Origin: Sipunculus nudus
Taxonomy: Eukaryota; Annelida; Sipuncula; Golfingiida; Sipunculidae
Length of the DNA stretch: 64,000 nt
Reading direction: 5' to 3'
NCBI GenBank assembly: GCA_026874595.1
Contig: CM049313.1
Span: forward strand, 45,412,659-45,476,658
Part shown: piece after piece, positions 1 through 12,509 of the stretch
How positions within the stretch are numbered: position 1 is the first letter of the stretch
Layout of the letters: every line of letters starts with the position of its first letter
Translations under genes and position numbers: made by a program
Notes under the pieces: generated by a model
The model's database searches: none
What the model saw: only the letters and a program-made list of their open reading frames with translations
Told to the model about the DNA's origin: nothing

Positions 1-1436
1 AGATCACCATGATTTTTTGCATGGATATTGACCATTAAGTGTTTTTATTAGTTTCTGCAGACTGGTGGAGCCACCTGTATTTTTGTATCCACCAAAACTA
101 AGTTTTGCGGATACTATGTTTTTGACCGAGTTCCTCCGCCGCGGCGGCGTTCGTTTCCAGAGAGCTCCTTGGAGACTAATGGACCGATTTTTCCCAAACT
201 TACACCTATTATCGAGTCACATGTGAACTGGTGCCTAACCAATTTGCATTGAGATCTGACCTTTCCTCTCTATCCAGTGTCCATTTGTGGGTCTGTTTCC
301 ACTCATAAACCCTCATATCTCGGGAACCGTTTGACCGATCAGGAAATAAAATTGATACAAATGTAGCCCTTGGATTGCTTTATAACATACACAAAAAATG
401 GTGGCGCCACCTGTAACCATGTTTGCACAGTGTCCATCTGTTCATCTGCCTTGGGTTAAAATCACTCATATCTCTGCAGTGAATTGACTAATTCACCTGA
501 AATTCGTCATGTGTATACATCCAGGATAGCTTTCTTGATTTTATGACAGGTGGCGCCACCTACGTTCACGTTCACGCTGATGACATCCAAGCTTATATCT
601 CGGGAACCGTTTGACCGATCAGGAAATAAAATTTATACAACTGTAGCCCTTTGATAGCTCTGTAACATACACAAAAAATGGTGGCGCCACCTGTAACAAT
701 GTTTGCACAGCGTCTGTCTGTAAGTCTGCCGTGGCCTAAAATTACTCATTTCTCTGTAGTGGTTCGACATAACTGCCTAAAATTTTGCAGGTTTATACAT
801 CGTGGACAGCTTTCTTGATTTTATGACAGGTGGCGCCACCTACATTCTAGTTAACGCTGGACACATCCAAGCTCATATCTCAGGAACCATTTGACCGATT
901 GGGCCAAAATTATGCATGTGTTTAGATCTCACATAGGTCTTTATCATACACAAAACTGGAGGGGTTACCTGCAAAGATTTTTGCACAGTGTTTGTCTGTT
1001 TGTCTGCCATGGGCAAAAATCGCTCATATACATGTAGTGGTTTGACTTTTCTGCCTAAAATTTTGCAGGTGTATACAACTTGGACAGCTTTCTGGATTTA
1101 TGGTAGGTGGCACAACCTACATACACATTTAGGCTGCAGACATCCATGCTAATATGCAACATACCTCACTCTATTTCCCCTTGCCACTCAATCCATGCCT
1201 CACTATCCGATTTTGGCAGATACATGTAGTCACTTGTCGATTACGTATTCTAGTTTTAAAAGTTTACACATTTTTCTCTATTTTTGAGATATATAAATAC
1301 AGACTAAATCTTGGCCTGTTGGTTAATCTGTTTGATGCTTCAGTTGAATGGGTATATACTACCATTCTGATGATAAAATTTCCTTTTGCGAATCTCTTCC
1401 CAGTCAGCTGAGCGTCATGACCCATGGGTCACTTGT
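1..1436 (+). mobile_element. 3' part of AGCTCAG-family Helentron-like element (copy A)
   Basis: This is the 3' part of a non-autonomous element whose 5' end lies before the window. It follows the same order as 10976-12509: a segment reading GGTGGAGCCACC near 64, then three units of about 280 bp (the phrase CTCATATCTCGGGAACC recurs near 312, 592 and 872), then the unique tail. The 3' end is diagnostic: TCAGCTGAGCG, the 14-bp palindrome TGACCCATGGGTCA at 1418-1431, then CTTGTT. No open frame of note is present. That it moved by a Helentron-like mechanism is inferred from the end structure. Confidence 0.8.
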
Positions 1437-2591
1437 TTTGTATAGAGGCCAACGGTGCCCAAAGCATACAGAGGGCTACAAAAAACTTCTTCTCTGAAAG
1501 CCTTAAGTCAAATTGTTTAATATTGCACAGAAATATTCCTAGGGTAAGCTTTCTCAAGTTTGTTCAAATGGTCTCTGCATGTTCAATGATTTTGGCTGAG
1601 TTGTGGGAAGCTAAGTACAGTCAAATGTTAGTCATTACCCAATTTCTGCTCAGTGGTTACAAAGATCTTCTTCTCAAAAACCACTGGGTCAAATTCTTTA
1701 ATCTCACAAATGAATGATCCTTAGATGTTGATAATTCAAATTTGTTCAAATGGTTTTGATTGAGTGTTTTTCTTAGATTTTATACAGGAAAAGTTAAAAA
1801 AAATATAAAAAACTTCTTCTCTGAAACTTTCCAGCCAAATTGTCCAATATTTCATAGAAATGATCCGTAGAACAATTTCTCATGAATAGGTTTGAATGGC
1901 TCCAGTACATAATTTTTGGCTGAGTTACAGGTTTTACTTAGTCATCTGTGCAAAAATGCATACTAAACTTAAAATATCAGAAACAGCTGGAGCTGTCATC
2001 ACCAAATTTTATGCCAAAGTTTGTCACATGAGTCATATCTAAAATTGAGGTATTGGTGGCGCCACCTACATTGATCTGTTTTTTACAAGCAAAAATGTAG
2101 CTTATACTCTTGTTTTTTTTTAAGAAACTGTTAAGCTGATTGGTTTAAACATTGTTCTATGGTATTGTTCTGTCAGTTTTTATAGACATCGTCTAGAAGT
2201 CTAGAACCTGCCAACTGTGTCAGTTTTACAATAGGTCAAGTTACACTCTGTATCTATAAATAAATTTTGGCAGGATGCCAACCATTTATGGAAAAAGAGC
2301 TAAAATTATTAAAAATGTTCTACTCTGAAACCATGCTGCCACATTGTCCATTCAGCTGTCCCAATATTCCTCCCTGGCAAAGAGAAACTTAGCGGAAATA
2401 TCCTGACTGATACATCCTAGTTTTAAAATGTCCTAGAATGAAACGTGAAAGGCCCGAAAATTCCATTTGGCTGAAATCATAATGACTAAGGTAGATATGC
2501 AGGCCATGAGAGGATCAATATTAAATTTAAAAAATAAACATTCATACTCCCAAACTTTGCACAGATTCGCCTTAGGCCTGTAGGCCTTGTT
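1437..2591 (+). mobile_element. AGGCCT-hairpin family Helentron-like element, 5'-truncated (copy L1)
   Basis: This segment is homologous to 59681-61035 over most of its length. Shared landmarks include a run around 1980-2090 that matches 60080-60190, and a 3' stretch around 2395-2570. The element ends with the hairpin AGGCCTGTAGGCCT (2574-2587) followed by TTGTT, the same kind of end as the AGCTCAG family. The family start (GAGCTTATGCAATGG) seen in the other copy is missing here, so the copy is truncated where it abuts copy A. It holds one GGTGGCGCCACC palindrome at 2055-2066. The open frames across it are not conserved in the other copy. Confidence 0.65.
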
Positions 2592-2657
2592 ATATAAAAC
2601 AGTGATTCTAATCAATTACAATCATTGTAATATTTTTTTTTAGAATATAAGCATCTT

Positions 2658-2680
2658 TCTCTCTCTCTATATATATATAC
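2658..2680. repeat. CT/AT microsatellite
   Basis: A run of CT dinucleotides passes directly into AT dinucleotides. Confidence 0.85.
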
Positions 2681-4442
2681 ACATTTCCAACCCCTCAGTG
2701 TATTTGCACACTTTTATGGGAATCGTTGCAAGTACATAAAAGGAGAGGGATCTGCTGTGGCTCTTTAGATCTGCTCATTTGGGTTAATGTAGGTGTCAAA
2801 ATCTGACACCATAATATCAGCAGCATAGGTGTTATGAATGTTTTGAAGAGGGTACTGTAGTCTATTCAAGTACGTTAGATAAGAATTATTTCAAGGCAAA
2901 ATACATAAACATGTTTTTGTGGTATGGTATCATGGAATAAGTAAGATTTTGTAAACATATGCATGTGAAATGTAAACAGGCATTTTCATGGAATGTAAAA
3001 AATTGTGATTTTAAAGTTTGACTGTATATTTTAGGCTATCCCATACAGCACAGGTATATTAATAAAATTATATTTTGAACTTGATTTTATCTGAAGGCTC
3101 TATCTCATACATTAGGCCTTTACACATTTTTGGACACATTCTCTTTGTGGCTTTATTTTTACCACCACAACACTTCAATTGAAATCATAATCATTTATGT
3201 ATAGAAACATGTAACCAGACAGTATGTAATATTGCTTTATGCAGAGATTAACTTTAAGTCTTAATGTTGCAAGACCCAGATTGCCATGGAACTCTATATG
3301 AATACAAAATTAATTGATTGTTTCTAAATCATAGAAGCAGGATTTCCAACTCCAAGCTCCAGCAGTTGTCCATACACATCTTCATTTAGTGTGCATTCAG
3401 AGTGAATAATGTGCTAACCTCTTTTAAATGAACCAGCCAGCTTTGGGTTAAATGCAGATCACCAAATGTTTCACTGAACATTGGTTATCAATTTATCGGT
3501 GCTTTCACTTTTGTTTTCTTAGAAATGTAAGACTAATTAAAGATGATTTTTGTGAAATCTAAAAATATTCTTGGCCTGAGGTGTCTCCACTCTGGGACAA
3601 TTAAAGAGAACGAACAATTTATGCAAAAGCCAAGAAACCCATGGTGTCTTCGTTTTGGTAAAATTAATGGGGAAAGCATGAAGCCCTGGGCTGTCTTTTG
3701 AAAGGTTAATTCAGATAAAAAAAACTTAAAATTCCAAAAAGATGTTGCCTTGCTTTTGATGATGGTAAAAATTCCTTGAGGAAATTAATAAAGTTTTCTT
3801 CTGCTTGAGGAAGCTGCCAGGTGAATCAGATTCTGGTAAACATTAAACCCTGTTGATCTAGGTGACATCTATTAAAAGAATTAGATATTCATTAATTTAA
3901 TTTGTTTGAGATTTAACCCCATCTTGGTCTGAAACAGTAAATGAATTAAGAATTTTATTTCTAATAGAAATCAGTGAGTCATATCTTGTAGTGTGCTTTT
4001 AATCATCACAGAAGCCATTTTTCTACTGTTAAGACATTAATTTGTACTGGAGATTCTCAATTCAAAGTGTAAGTTATCTTTTGTGTGACAGAGTTTGTCC
4101 AAGTATGAATAATACTTGAAAGGTCATCAAAATTGATATATATAATTGAAATACTGAATTGATATTATGTGCTTATATTATTTTATTAAAAGTGCAGTAC
4201 TTGTATCAGTGGCTACCACTGGTGTAGGGAGTTCCAGTATGTGTTCTGACTAGATGTAATCTTAATTATCTTGAACAAGTGATCTAAGTTTTTACATTTA
4301 AGAAAAAAATTGTTGAAGTCACAGAATTTGATTGCCTGATAGTTTGGAGTGTCTGTCATTAGTATTTTATATAATTTCATCATGGTGAAATAAATTGGGC
4401 AAGGGAGACATATTCAGTTAAACCTGTCTAATCTTGACGGTC

Positions 4443-4500
4443 AAGGGACTGACATATTTTGTCCTTAATAGCCAGGTGTCCTTACCAGGCTGGTTTGCAA
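4443..4500. repeat. Diverged short dispersed repeat, copy 1
   Basis: The segment AAGGGACTGACATATTTTGT followed by CCTTAATAGCCAGGTGTCC resembles 5491-5548, where the order of words is the same with several differences. Preceding words (AACCTGTCT) recall a repeat common in marine invertebrates, but I cannot name it. Confidence 0.35.
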
Positions 4501-4553
4501 TTAAATATCATGGAGAATACACATTTAAGAAAAAGTTTGTTATTACCATTGAT

Positions 4554-4557
<4 letters not shown>

Positions 4558-4612
<55 letters not shown>
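4558..4612. repeat. (TA)n microsatellite
   Basis: About 55 bp of TA dinucleotides with one AA interruption near 4589. Open frames crossing it encode only Ile-Tyr runs and are artefacts. Confidence 0.95.
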
Positions 4613-5490
4613 TATTGTTATGGGGTGACATAAAAGCGGACCGAACTGTCTTGCTAGTTTGCTTGCTTTTCTAGCAAAGCCATTGGTACGCTGGACTTGT
4701 GTGCCACCAACATGGGTTCCAAACTGGGATAAGTCCAATGTTTTCCCCTGAACCATTTGTTGACACAATCCAGGAATTCAGACAGCAAGTTTTTGTCCAG
4801 TCCAAAGCTATGCTATGTTTTAGTGGTTTTAGTGTGAGTTTTTAACCGCAGTTCAGCTACATTTATATAGGTAAACGTATTTTTGTTTATGTTAAATAAA
4901 CTTTCTTTGATTAATGGTTTTGAGTTTGTTTTCTTTCATGAAGAAGGGTATGAGATTAAATGGGGTTTTTTACAGCCCTGGTTATCAAATTGCGAATCTT
5001 AATTGACGTAAACATCAAACAATCAGTGCAGCGTGTAGGCTTTATATGACACAGATTATCAGTGTGACTTACTAAGACGTATCCTTTCATTAATTCCGGG
5101 CTTTGCACAAACAAAGGCCTTGTTTGCATTAATTAAATGAGTGATGATATCTTCTAAAAAAATCACTCCGTTACGGTCACTGGCCCCTTTCAGTCTGCGC
5201 TTGGTAGGAAGTGTGAGCACATCAAACCGTGACATATGTAAAAAGAAACAAGCTGAAAATGTTTCAACAGGATAGGACTCGTGGTCCTTGATTTTGTCAT
5301 TAACAATAGATCAAAGAATTTGGTGGACCTGGCCAGCAGACACTCGACCTGCCGATCCAATGTCCATATTTGTCAGGTTGATTTAGCATGAAAACGTTGA
5401 CTGGAGCCAGCATTTGCTGTTCGTAGTCCACATTAGGCAGGTATCAGCCCCAGAGAGATTTAACTTATACATAACATATAAGGAAAATTG

Positions 5491-5548
5491 AAGGGACATA
5501 TATTGTGTCCATAATAGCCAGTTGTCCACCTTAGAGAGGTGTTTGCAA
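5491..5548. repeat. Diverged short dispersed repeat, copy 2
   Basis: Partner of 4443-4500: AGGGACATATATTGTGTCC then ATAATAGCCAGTTGTCC. The match is short and imperfect, so homology is tentative. Confidence 0.35.
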
Positions 5549-6854
5549 AACCAGATTGTACTGTACATTTATCAAGAAGTGTTTATATATCCTGTATAAA
5601 GAGATTTAACTGATCAAGAAAAAGGAATTTTCATTTCTTACTATTCAGTTCAGGACTTCACTTTATGGTACTGTATCAAAATTTGCAAAGTCTTTTTTGA
5701 TGAATATTTGAAGGGCATGAAAGCATGCAAGGCATTGTCTTGAAAGCTGAATGATGATTAAGTGAAGGCTACCTGAAAATATTATCTTATTGTCTTTCCT
5801 GCTTGTTAAGATAAAAATTGTTTATCTATGGTAAAAATGTTTGGAGGGAATACTGAAGATCCCTTGAGTTCACCCAAAAAGGGTATTTAGGTAGCTGAAA
5901 AGCAGACACTTTCAGCCCTGAAGTCATGCAGTTGCCTTTTCATGAACCATGAGGATGTGCTCCATGCCATAATTTCCACATTGATTTAATATAATTCTAG
6001 TGGATACACAGAATACAGTGATCAAAAACTTTGCCAGTAAAAATTAGAATTAATTATTTTGCGTTCTTGATGCTTGTGCATGCAGTTTTTCATGACGTAC
6101 CGATATTAAAACAGATCCAAGCACAAACTCCTCTTGCCCCTTTTTACCGCTACTTTGAATAATAGCTCTATGTAACAGCTTTGGCTAAAATATGGCCTGG
6201 AAGAATGATGGAATGTAAATGGCTTATAGCCTCCTGCGCCATCAAATTAAAACAGATGATTTATTTATCAGGCATTGAAATAACCATATACAAGAGATGT
6301 GCTGTCTAACGGCAGGGTTCCTGCTCACCAGATTGATATCACATGTGTTTAAACAGAAGTACCTCAATTTAAGAGCCTGTAACATACCTGAGAATGAAAT
6401 ATATTCTTGTTTCCTGTACAGGCTCTAAGAGGTTGATTGATGGAAAGCAAGCCAGTGACAGCTTCATTTAGGGATAAAGACAAATAGTGTCTGTGAGGTG
6501 AATGATGTTCAGTCCTAAAGCAATTTGTATGATGTCCAGACAACAAAGGCATTCTTGACATGCATCATCTAATATACCAAATGGTGATTTCAGGACATGA
6601 GTTTGTTTGAAGTAAAGTCTATCATAATATAATATCTTGAAGCTGTGTTCCACAACAGAGGAGACCCACTTAAGACTTATTCTTTCCTGAACTTCTCAGC
6701 TGACCAAGGTGTTTGTCAATGTCTTGGATTCATTAAAACCAGTGTTTTTAATGTCACCTGTTGACCTGTCTCTTCAAGTTTCAGGCAGGATATTAAACGT
6801 ACTGATTGCCGGCTCATCTTCTGTTTGCCCTTCACTCCAAGGCAGTTCAGAAAG

Positions 6855-8074
6855 TTTAAGCTCAGCTGACTAGAAGTCATCTGAGCTATAGTCATGGACC
6901 TTTGTTCGTCGTAGGTCTGTCCGTTATAAGGGTAAATTCTGAAACCTTTGGACCTACAAATCCAAAATTTGGCATACAGTTAGATGTCCCCAAACTCTCC
7001 TACCATACCAAAAGTCAGGTCACTAGGACTTTGTTCCTTCAAGATAATAATTAAAAACCTCATGTTTTCCATAAAAAAGCCATTGTTACAATTCAAGGCG
7101 GCTTATTATCTAAACCACTGATCTGTTTTTGATCATATTTAGTATATTCTTCCATACATTTTCTATGTACATATTCAAAATAAGGTCAGTTTTGCCTATT
7201 GTTTTGAAGTTATGGGCCCAAACATAATGCAGTTTTTTTTTTAAATCCAGAAATATACTAACTCATTTAACCTGAGAATTGCTGAAGCTGGAGACTTTCT
7301 TTAAGGAATATAACTATATTTAATCAATATTCAATTGTTTACCTAAAATTAGATCTGAATTTTGCAATTTTTTTAGTTATAAGCATAAATAAAAAAAACA
7401 ATACCTTAAATTTTGTCCAACTTTGGCCTTGGCAAGTTTTTTCCCTGTAAGCAGTGTTGCACTTTTGATTTATTTTTCACAGCATATATACATTAGGATT
7501 TAATCTTTTAAAATCTGAAATTTCAAAGGAATTGTTTGAAAAGAGTAGCTGTTATTCAAGTTTTCATACACCATTTCAAGTGTTGTTTACATCAAGCCCA
7601 CTTCATGACTTAGTAGTACAGCCTTCACTACTTGCAGGCTTCCCCTCTGCCCTGCGGGTTACAAAGATTAAAGTGCACATTTAATTGTGTCCATAAAGTG
7701 GTGTATTGCTATGAAAGTGTGGATGTTAATCAGATAAGAAATTCCTTACGTAAGAGTAAAAACTTCACCAAGTGTGAAATTGAATATGAATTCCAGTAAT
7801 AAATTATAGCTGAAATAGTAATAAGTACAATGATATTGTTTGTCCCTCGATCATTCCACCAATAGTGTGTATACTTTATTTGAAAAGATGTTTTTATTTT
7901 ATCAGATTTACTGAATCTTTTATTTTGGTTTATAAAATTAAGCATGTACTGAAAACTCCAATGTACAAAACTTTTTAATAGTGTTTTAGGTCAAAGTTTT
8001 AGTTTTGTAATTATATATCTAGAACTTTACTATAACCAAGTAGGAGGGCCCCTTTCTTCTTAGCTTTTCATATG

Positions 8075-8125
<51 letters not shown>

Positions 8126-8203
8126 ACCATTACAATAGAATATTTTGCATTTGCTAAAATTTCATACTTAAACTGAGGGCCGTGACCTATGAGTCCCTTG
8201 TGA
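6855..8203 (+). mobile_element. AGCTCAG-family Helentron-like element, old short copy (M)
   Basis: It begins with AAGCTCAGCTGACT and AGTCATCTGAGCTATAG at 6857-6891, keeps a decayed CCGT stretch, then a body with the family phrases (CATACAGTTAGATGTCCCC, TTATGGGCCCAAACATAATG). Its 3' part (7730-8060) matches the 3' parts of the copies at 16667 and 21282. The end is degenerate: GAGGGCCGTGACCTATGAGTCCCTTG at about 8174-8200 corresponds to GAGCGCCGTGACCCATGGGTCCCTTG of younger copies. At 1.35 kb it is less than half the length of those copies, with internal deletion and more substitutions, so it is probably older. Confidence 0.8.
8077..8121. repeat. (TA)n microsatellite within copy M
   Basis: About 45 bp of pure TA dinucleotides. 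In the related copies at 19141 and 23762 the same position (after TTAGCTTTTCATAT) has only a few TA units, so the expansion happened in this copy. Confidence 0.95.
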
Positions 8204-8637
8204 TTTAACTTTAGAATAATTATATTTAATAGATTATTCATCCAGCTTTGTTGATTCATTCATGAAATCCTCTTCTTTGACATAATTGTGTAAAGCTAGG
8301 AGACATGTGCTCTCTTCATTTATGGTAATTAAGGTTACTGCATCACATCCTTATTTGAGGGTGTGTTATTTGAGATGTTCTTGTGCCAGTGTAAAAATTT
8401 TTGGTGCTTTGATGTTTCCATGCATTGTCCTTTTGAGTGTGCATTGTGATAATAGATATCTTTTTTTTTCAAGTGTATTCCACAGCCTGATGGTTTTTGG
8501 GACAAAAAATTCATAGTGCAACTCAGTTCTGGCCAAGATTGGTGTAAATGTCAATGTGTCTGAGTGGGTGAAGTAAGTTTGGGGTTTGGGATGATTTAGG
8601 AGGAGGTAAAGATATTAGGGCACCTCTCTGTTTATCA
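8204..8637. other. Spacer without recognised features
   Basis: Single-copy sequence between two elements. Two overlapping short frames on opposite strands near 8286-8554 have no family resemblance. Confidence 0.4.
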
Positions 8638-8710
8638 TTTTTAGCTCAGCTGACTGAAAGTCATCTGAGCTATAGCGATCACTCTTTGTCCGTCGTCCGT
8701 CTGTCCGTCT

Positions 8711-10975
8711 GTTAACCAGGCACAAATCGTAACCGCTGAACCTAGAACCTTGTAACTTGGGATTCTGAGAGGTCCATGAAAAATCTCATTGGAAACCAGA
8801 AATTAGGTCTCTGTTACCCATATCCTTCGAGCTATGGGGCCCCAAAGTACCCCCCAGAAAAGTAAAAAATTTCATACAAAAACTTCAATATCTCATTAAC
8901 TACTTGACTGATGGTCATGATTTTTGGCATGCATATTGATCATGAGATGTTCCATCACTTCCTGCAGACTGGTGGCGCGAACTGTATTTTTCGATTTTTT
9001 ACAAATTTTTTTCTCTATTTTTGAGACCTTTAAAAATGTGAACATCTGTTAACAAGGCACAAATCGTAAAGCCTCGACCTAGAATCTTAATTCTTGATAC
9101 ACTGAGAGGTCCATGAAAAATCTCCTTGGAAACCAGAAATTAGGTCTCTGTTACCCATATCCTTCGAGCTATGGGGCCCCAAAGTACCCCCCCAGAATAG
9201 TAAAAAATTTCATACAAAAACTTCAATATCTCAATAACTACAACACTGATGGTCATGATTTTTGGCATACATATTGATCATGAGATGTTCCATAAGTTCC
9301 TGCAGACTGGTGGCGCAACCTGAATTTTTCGATTTTTTTTACAATTTTTTCCTCTATTTTTGAGACGTTTAAAGATGCTGTCATCTGTTAACGTGGCACA
9401 AATTGTAACCGCTGGACCTAGAATCTTCATTCTCGACACACAGAAACCTATTAAAAGTCACTGTGGAAACCATAAATTAGATCTCTGTTACCCATATCCT
9501 TCGAGCTATGGGGCCCCAAAGTACCCCCCAGAAAAGTCAAAAATTTCATACAAAAACTTCAATATCTCATTAACTACTTGACTGATGGTCATGATTTTTG
9601 GCATACGTATTGATCATGAGATGTTCCATCACTTCCTGCAGACTGGTGGCGCCACCTGAATTTTTCGATTTTTTACGAATTAAAAATGTGAACAGCTGTT
9701 AACAGGGCACAAATCATAAAGACTGGACCTAGAATCTTCAATCTTGACACACTGAGACGTCCATAAAAAGTCTGCATGGAAACCTGAAATAAGGTCTCTG
9801 TTACCCATATCCTTTGAGCTATGGGGGGCTCCCAATAACCCCCCAGAATAATGGAAAATGTGATAAAAACAAACTGCAACATCTCAATAACTACAACACT
9901 GATGGTCATGATTTTTGGCATACATATTAATCAAGAGGTGTTTCATCAGTACCTGCAGACTGGTGGTGCCACCTGTATTTTTTCAAATTTTCACAATTTT
10001 TTTTTCTCTTTTTTCGAGACCTTTCAGGATGTAGTTATCTGTTAACAGATAACAAATCGTAAGGACTGGACCTAGAATCTTCATTGTTGACACACAGGGA
10101 GACCCATGATAAGTCTCCATGGACCCCTGAAATTAGGTCTCTGTTACCCATATCCTTTGAGCTATGGCACTCCAAAGTACAGCTCAGAATAATGGAAAAT
10201 TTGATACAAAAGCTGAAGTATCTGAACAACTAAAGCAGAGATCACCATAATTGTTTTCATGGATATTGATCATGGAGTGTTTCATCAGTTTCTGCAGACT
10301 GGTGGCACCACCTGTATTTGTTCGGGTTTTTTTACGAATTTTTTCTCTATTTTTGAGACCTTTAAAGTTATGAACATCTGTTAACAGGGCACAAATCATT
10401 CAAACTGGACCTAGAATCTTCATTCTTGACACACAGGGAGACCCATGAAAAGTCTCCATGGAAACCTGAAATTAGGTCTCTGTTACCCATATTCTTTAAG
10501 CTGTATGGCTCCAAATTACCCCCCAGAATAATGGAAAATTTGATACAAAAACTGCAGTATCTCAATAACTACAACACTGATGGTCATGATTTTCGGCATA
10601 CATATTGATCATGACCTGTTCCATCAGTTTCTGCAGACTGGGTGCGCCACCTCTATTTTTTTCAAATTTTTACGATTTTTTTTTCTCTTTTTTTGATACC
10701 TTTAAAGATGTGGTTATCTGTCAACAGGGTACAAATCGCAACAACTGGACCTAGAATCTTCATTCTTGTCATGCAAGAAGGCCCATGAAAAGTGCCTGTG
10801 GAAACTTAAAATTAGGTCTCTGTTACCCATATCCTTCAAGCTATAGGACTCCGAAGTATCCCTCAGAATAATGGACAATTTGATACAAAAGCTGAAGTAT
10901 CTGAACAACTAATGGGGAGATCACCATGATTCTTTGCATGGATATTGATGTTTGTAAGTGTTTTTATTAGTTTCT
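8711..10975 (+). repeat. Tandem array of seven ~338-bp units inside copy B
   Basis: The word GTTAAC (or GTCAAC in the last unit), followed by GGCACAAATC or a close variant, starts units at 8711, 9048, 9387, 9698, 10041, 10380 and 10720. Spacings are 337, 339, 311, 343, 339 and 340. Each unit carries in the same order GACCTAGAATCTT, TTAGGTCTCTGTTACCCATA, a CCCCAGAATA stretch, GGTCATGATTTTTGGCAT in most, TTCTGCAGACTGGTGG and a T-rich block with CTCTATTTTTGAGACC. Open frames here repeat with the units and are not genes. Confidence 0.9.
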
Positions 10976-12200
10976 GCAGACTGGTGGAGCCACCTGTATT
11001 TTTGTACCCGCCAAAACTAAGTTTTGTGGATACTATGTTTTTGACCGGGTTCCTCCGCCGTTGCCGCGTTCGTTTCCAGAGAGCTCCTCTGGGACTTGAT
11101 TTTATCAGCTTTCCAAGCTCATATCTCGGGAACCGTTTGACTGATCAGGAAATAAAATTTATACTAATGTAGCCCTTGGATAGCTCTACAACATACACAA
11201 AAAATGGTGGCGCCACCTGAAACCATGTTTGCACAGTTTCCATCTGTTCATCTGCCTTTGGTTAAAATCACTCATATCTCTGCAGTGAATTGACTAATTC
11301 ACCTGAAATTCGGCATGCGTATACATCCTGGATAGCTTTCTTGATTTTATGACAGGTGGCGCCACCTACATTCTCATTCACGCTGATGACATCCAAGCTC
11401 ATATTTCGGGAACCGTTTGACCGATCGGGCCAAAATTTTGCATGTATATAGATCTAACATAGCTCTTTATCATCCGCTAAACTGGTGGCGCCACCTGCAA
11501 CCATTTTTGCACAGCGTCTGTCTGTTTGTCTGCCGTGCAATAATGTCACTCATATCTCGGCAGTGGTTTGGCATATCTGCCTTAAATTTTGCAGTTTTAT
11601 ACATCCTGGATAGCTTTCTTGATTTTATGACAGGTGGCACCACCTACATTCACGTTCACGCTGATGACATCCAAGCTCATATCTCGGGAACCGTTTGACC
11701 CATCGGGCCACAATTTTGCATCTGTATAGATCTAACATAGCTCTTTATCATACACAAAACTGGTGGCACCACCTGCAACCATTTTTGCACAGCGTCTGTC
11801 TGTTGGTCTGCCGTGGCCTAAAATCACTCATTTCTCTGTAGTGGTTTGACATAACTGCCTAAAATTTTGCAGGTTTAAACATCCTGGATAGCTTTCTTGA
11901 TTTTATGACAGGTGACGCCACCTACATTCTAGTTAACGCTGCACACATCCAAGCTAATATCTCAGGAACCATTTGACTGATTGGGCCAAAATTGTGCTTG
12001 TGTTTAGATCTCACATAGGTCTTTATCATACACAAAACTGCAACCATTTTTGCACAGCGTCTGTCTGTTTGTCTGCCGTGGGCTAAAATCACTCATATCC
12101 ATGTAGTGGTTTGACTTTGCTGCCTAAAATTTTGCATATGTATACAACTTGGACAGCTTTCTGGATTTGTGGTAGGTTGCACAACCTACATACACATTTA
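10976..12200 (+). repeat. Tandem array of four ~280-bp units inside copy B
   Basis: The phrase CTCATATCTCGGGAACC recurs at about 11118, 11398, 11678 and, more diverged, 11955, giving a period near 280 bp. Each unit has two short conserved blocks, one around TTTTGCACAGCGTCTGTCTG and one around GCTTTCTTGATTTTATGACA, and most carry GGTGGCGCCACC or a one-base variant twice. The array is shared with copy A. Confidence 0.88.
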
Positions 12201-12509
12201 GGCTGCAGACATCCATGCTAATATGCAACATACCTCACTCTGTTTCCCCTTGCCACTCAATCCATGCCTCATTTCACTCTGATTTTGGCAGATACACGTA
12301 GTCACTTGTCGGCTACCCGTATTCTAGTTTTTAAAGTTTACACATTTTTTCTCTATTTTTCAGATATATAAATACAGACTAAATCTTGGCCTGTTGGTTA
12401 ATCTGTTTGATGCTTCAGTTGAATGGGTATCTACCATTCTGATGATAAAATTTCCTTTTGTGATTCTCTTCCCAGTCAGCTGAGCGTCATGACCCATGGG
12501 TCACTTGTT

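Larger units (their letters stand above)
2592..6854. other. Single-copy AT-rich non-coding DNA
   Basis: I see no gene, RNA or large repeat in this stretch. It contains a CT/AT microsatellite, a long AT microsatellite and one diverged short repeat pair, listed separately. The part at 3585-3960 is dense in TAAT/ATTA cores and has fewer simple runs than its surroundings. The short frames present lack any family resemblance I recognise. Confidence 0.5.
8638..12509 (+). mobile_element. Full-length AGCTCAG-family Helentron-like element with two tandem cores (copy B)
   Basis: This is the longest copy in the window, about 3.9 kb. The 5' end is TTTTTAGCTCAGCTGACT with the second hairpin arm AGTCATCTGAGCTA, followed by GTCCGTCGTCCGTCTGTCC. 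The body holds two tandem arrays (listed separately): seven units of about 338 bp, then four of about 280 bp. The unique tail (12200-12480) matches copy A. The 3' end has TCAGCTGAGCG, palindrome TGACCCATGGGTCA at 12490-12503, then CTTGTT. The 10 bases TCAGCTGAGC are the exact reverse complement of GCTCAGCTGA at the 5' end. No transposase, Rep or helicase motif is visible, so the copy would depend on proteins made elsewhere. Confidence 0.88.

Noticed and set aside
4459-4768. Frames of 71 and 86 codons on opposite strands
   Set aside because: Both depend on the TA microsatellite (Ile-Tyr runs).
8711-10975. Possible CRISPR array or satellite
   Set aside because: The 338-bp units are long, diverged and confined within the ends of one element; there are no short repeats with unique spacers.
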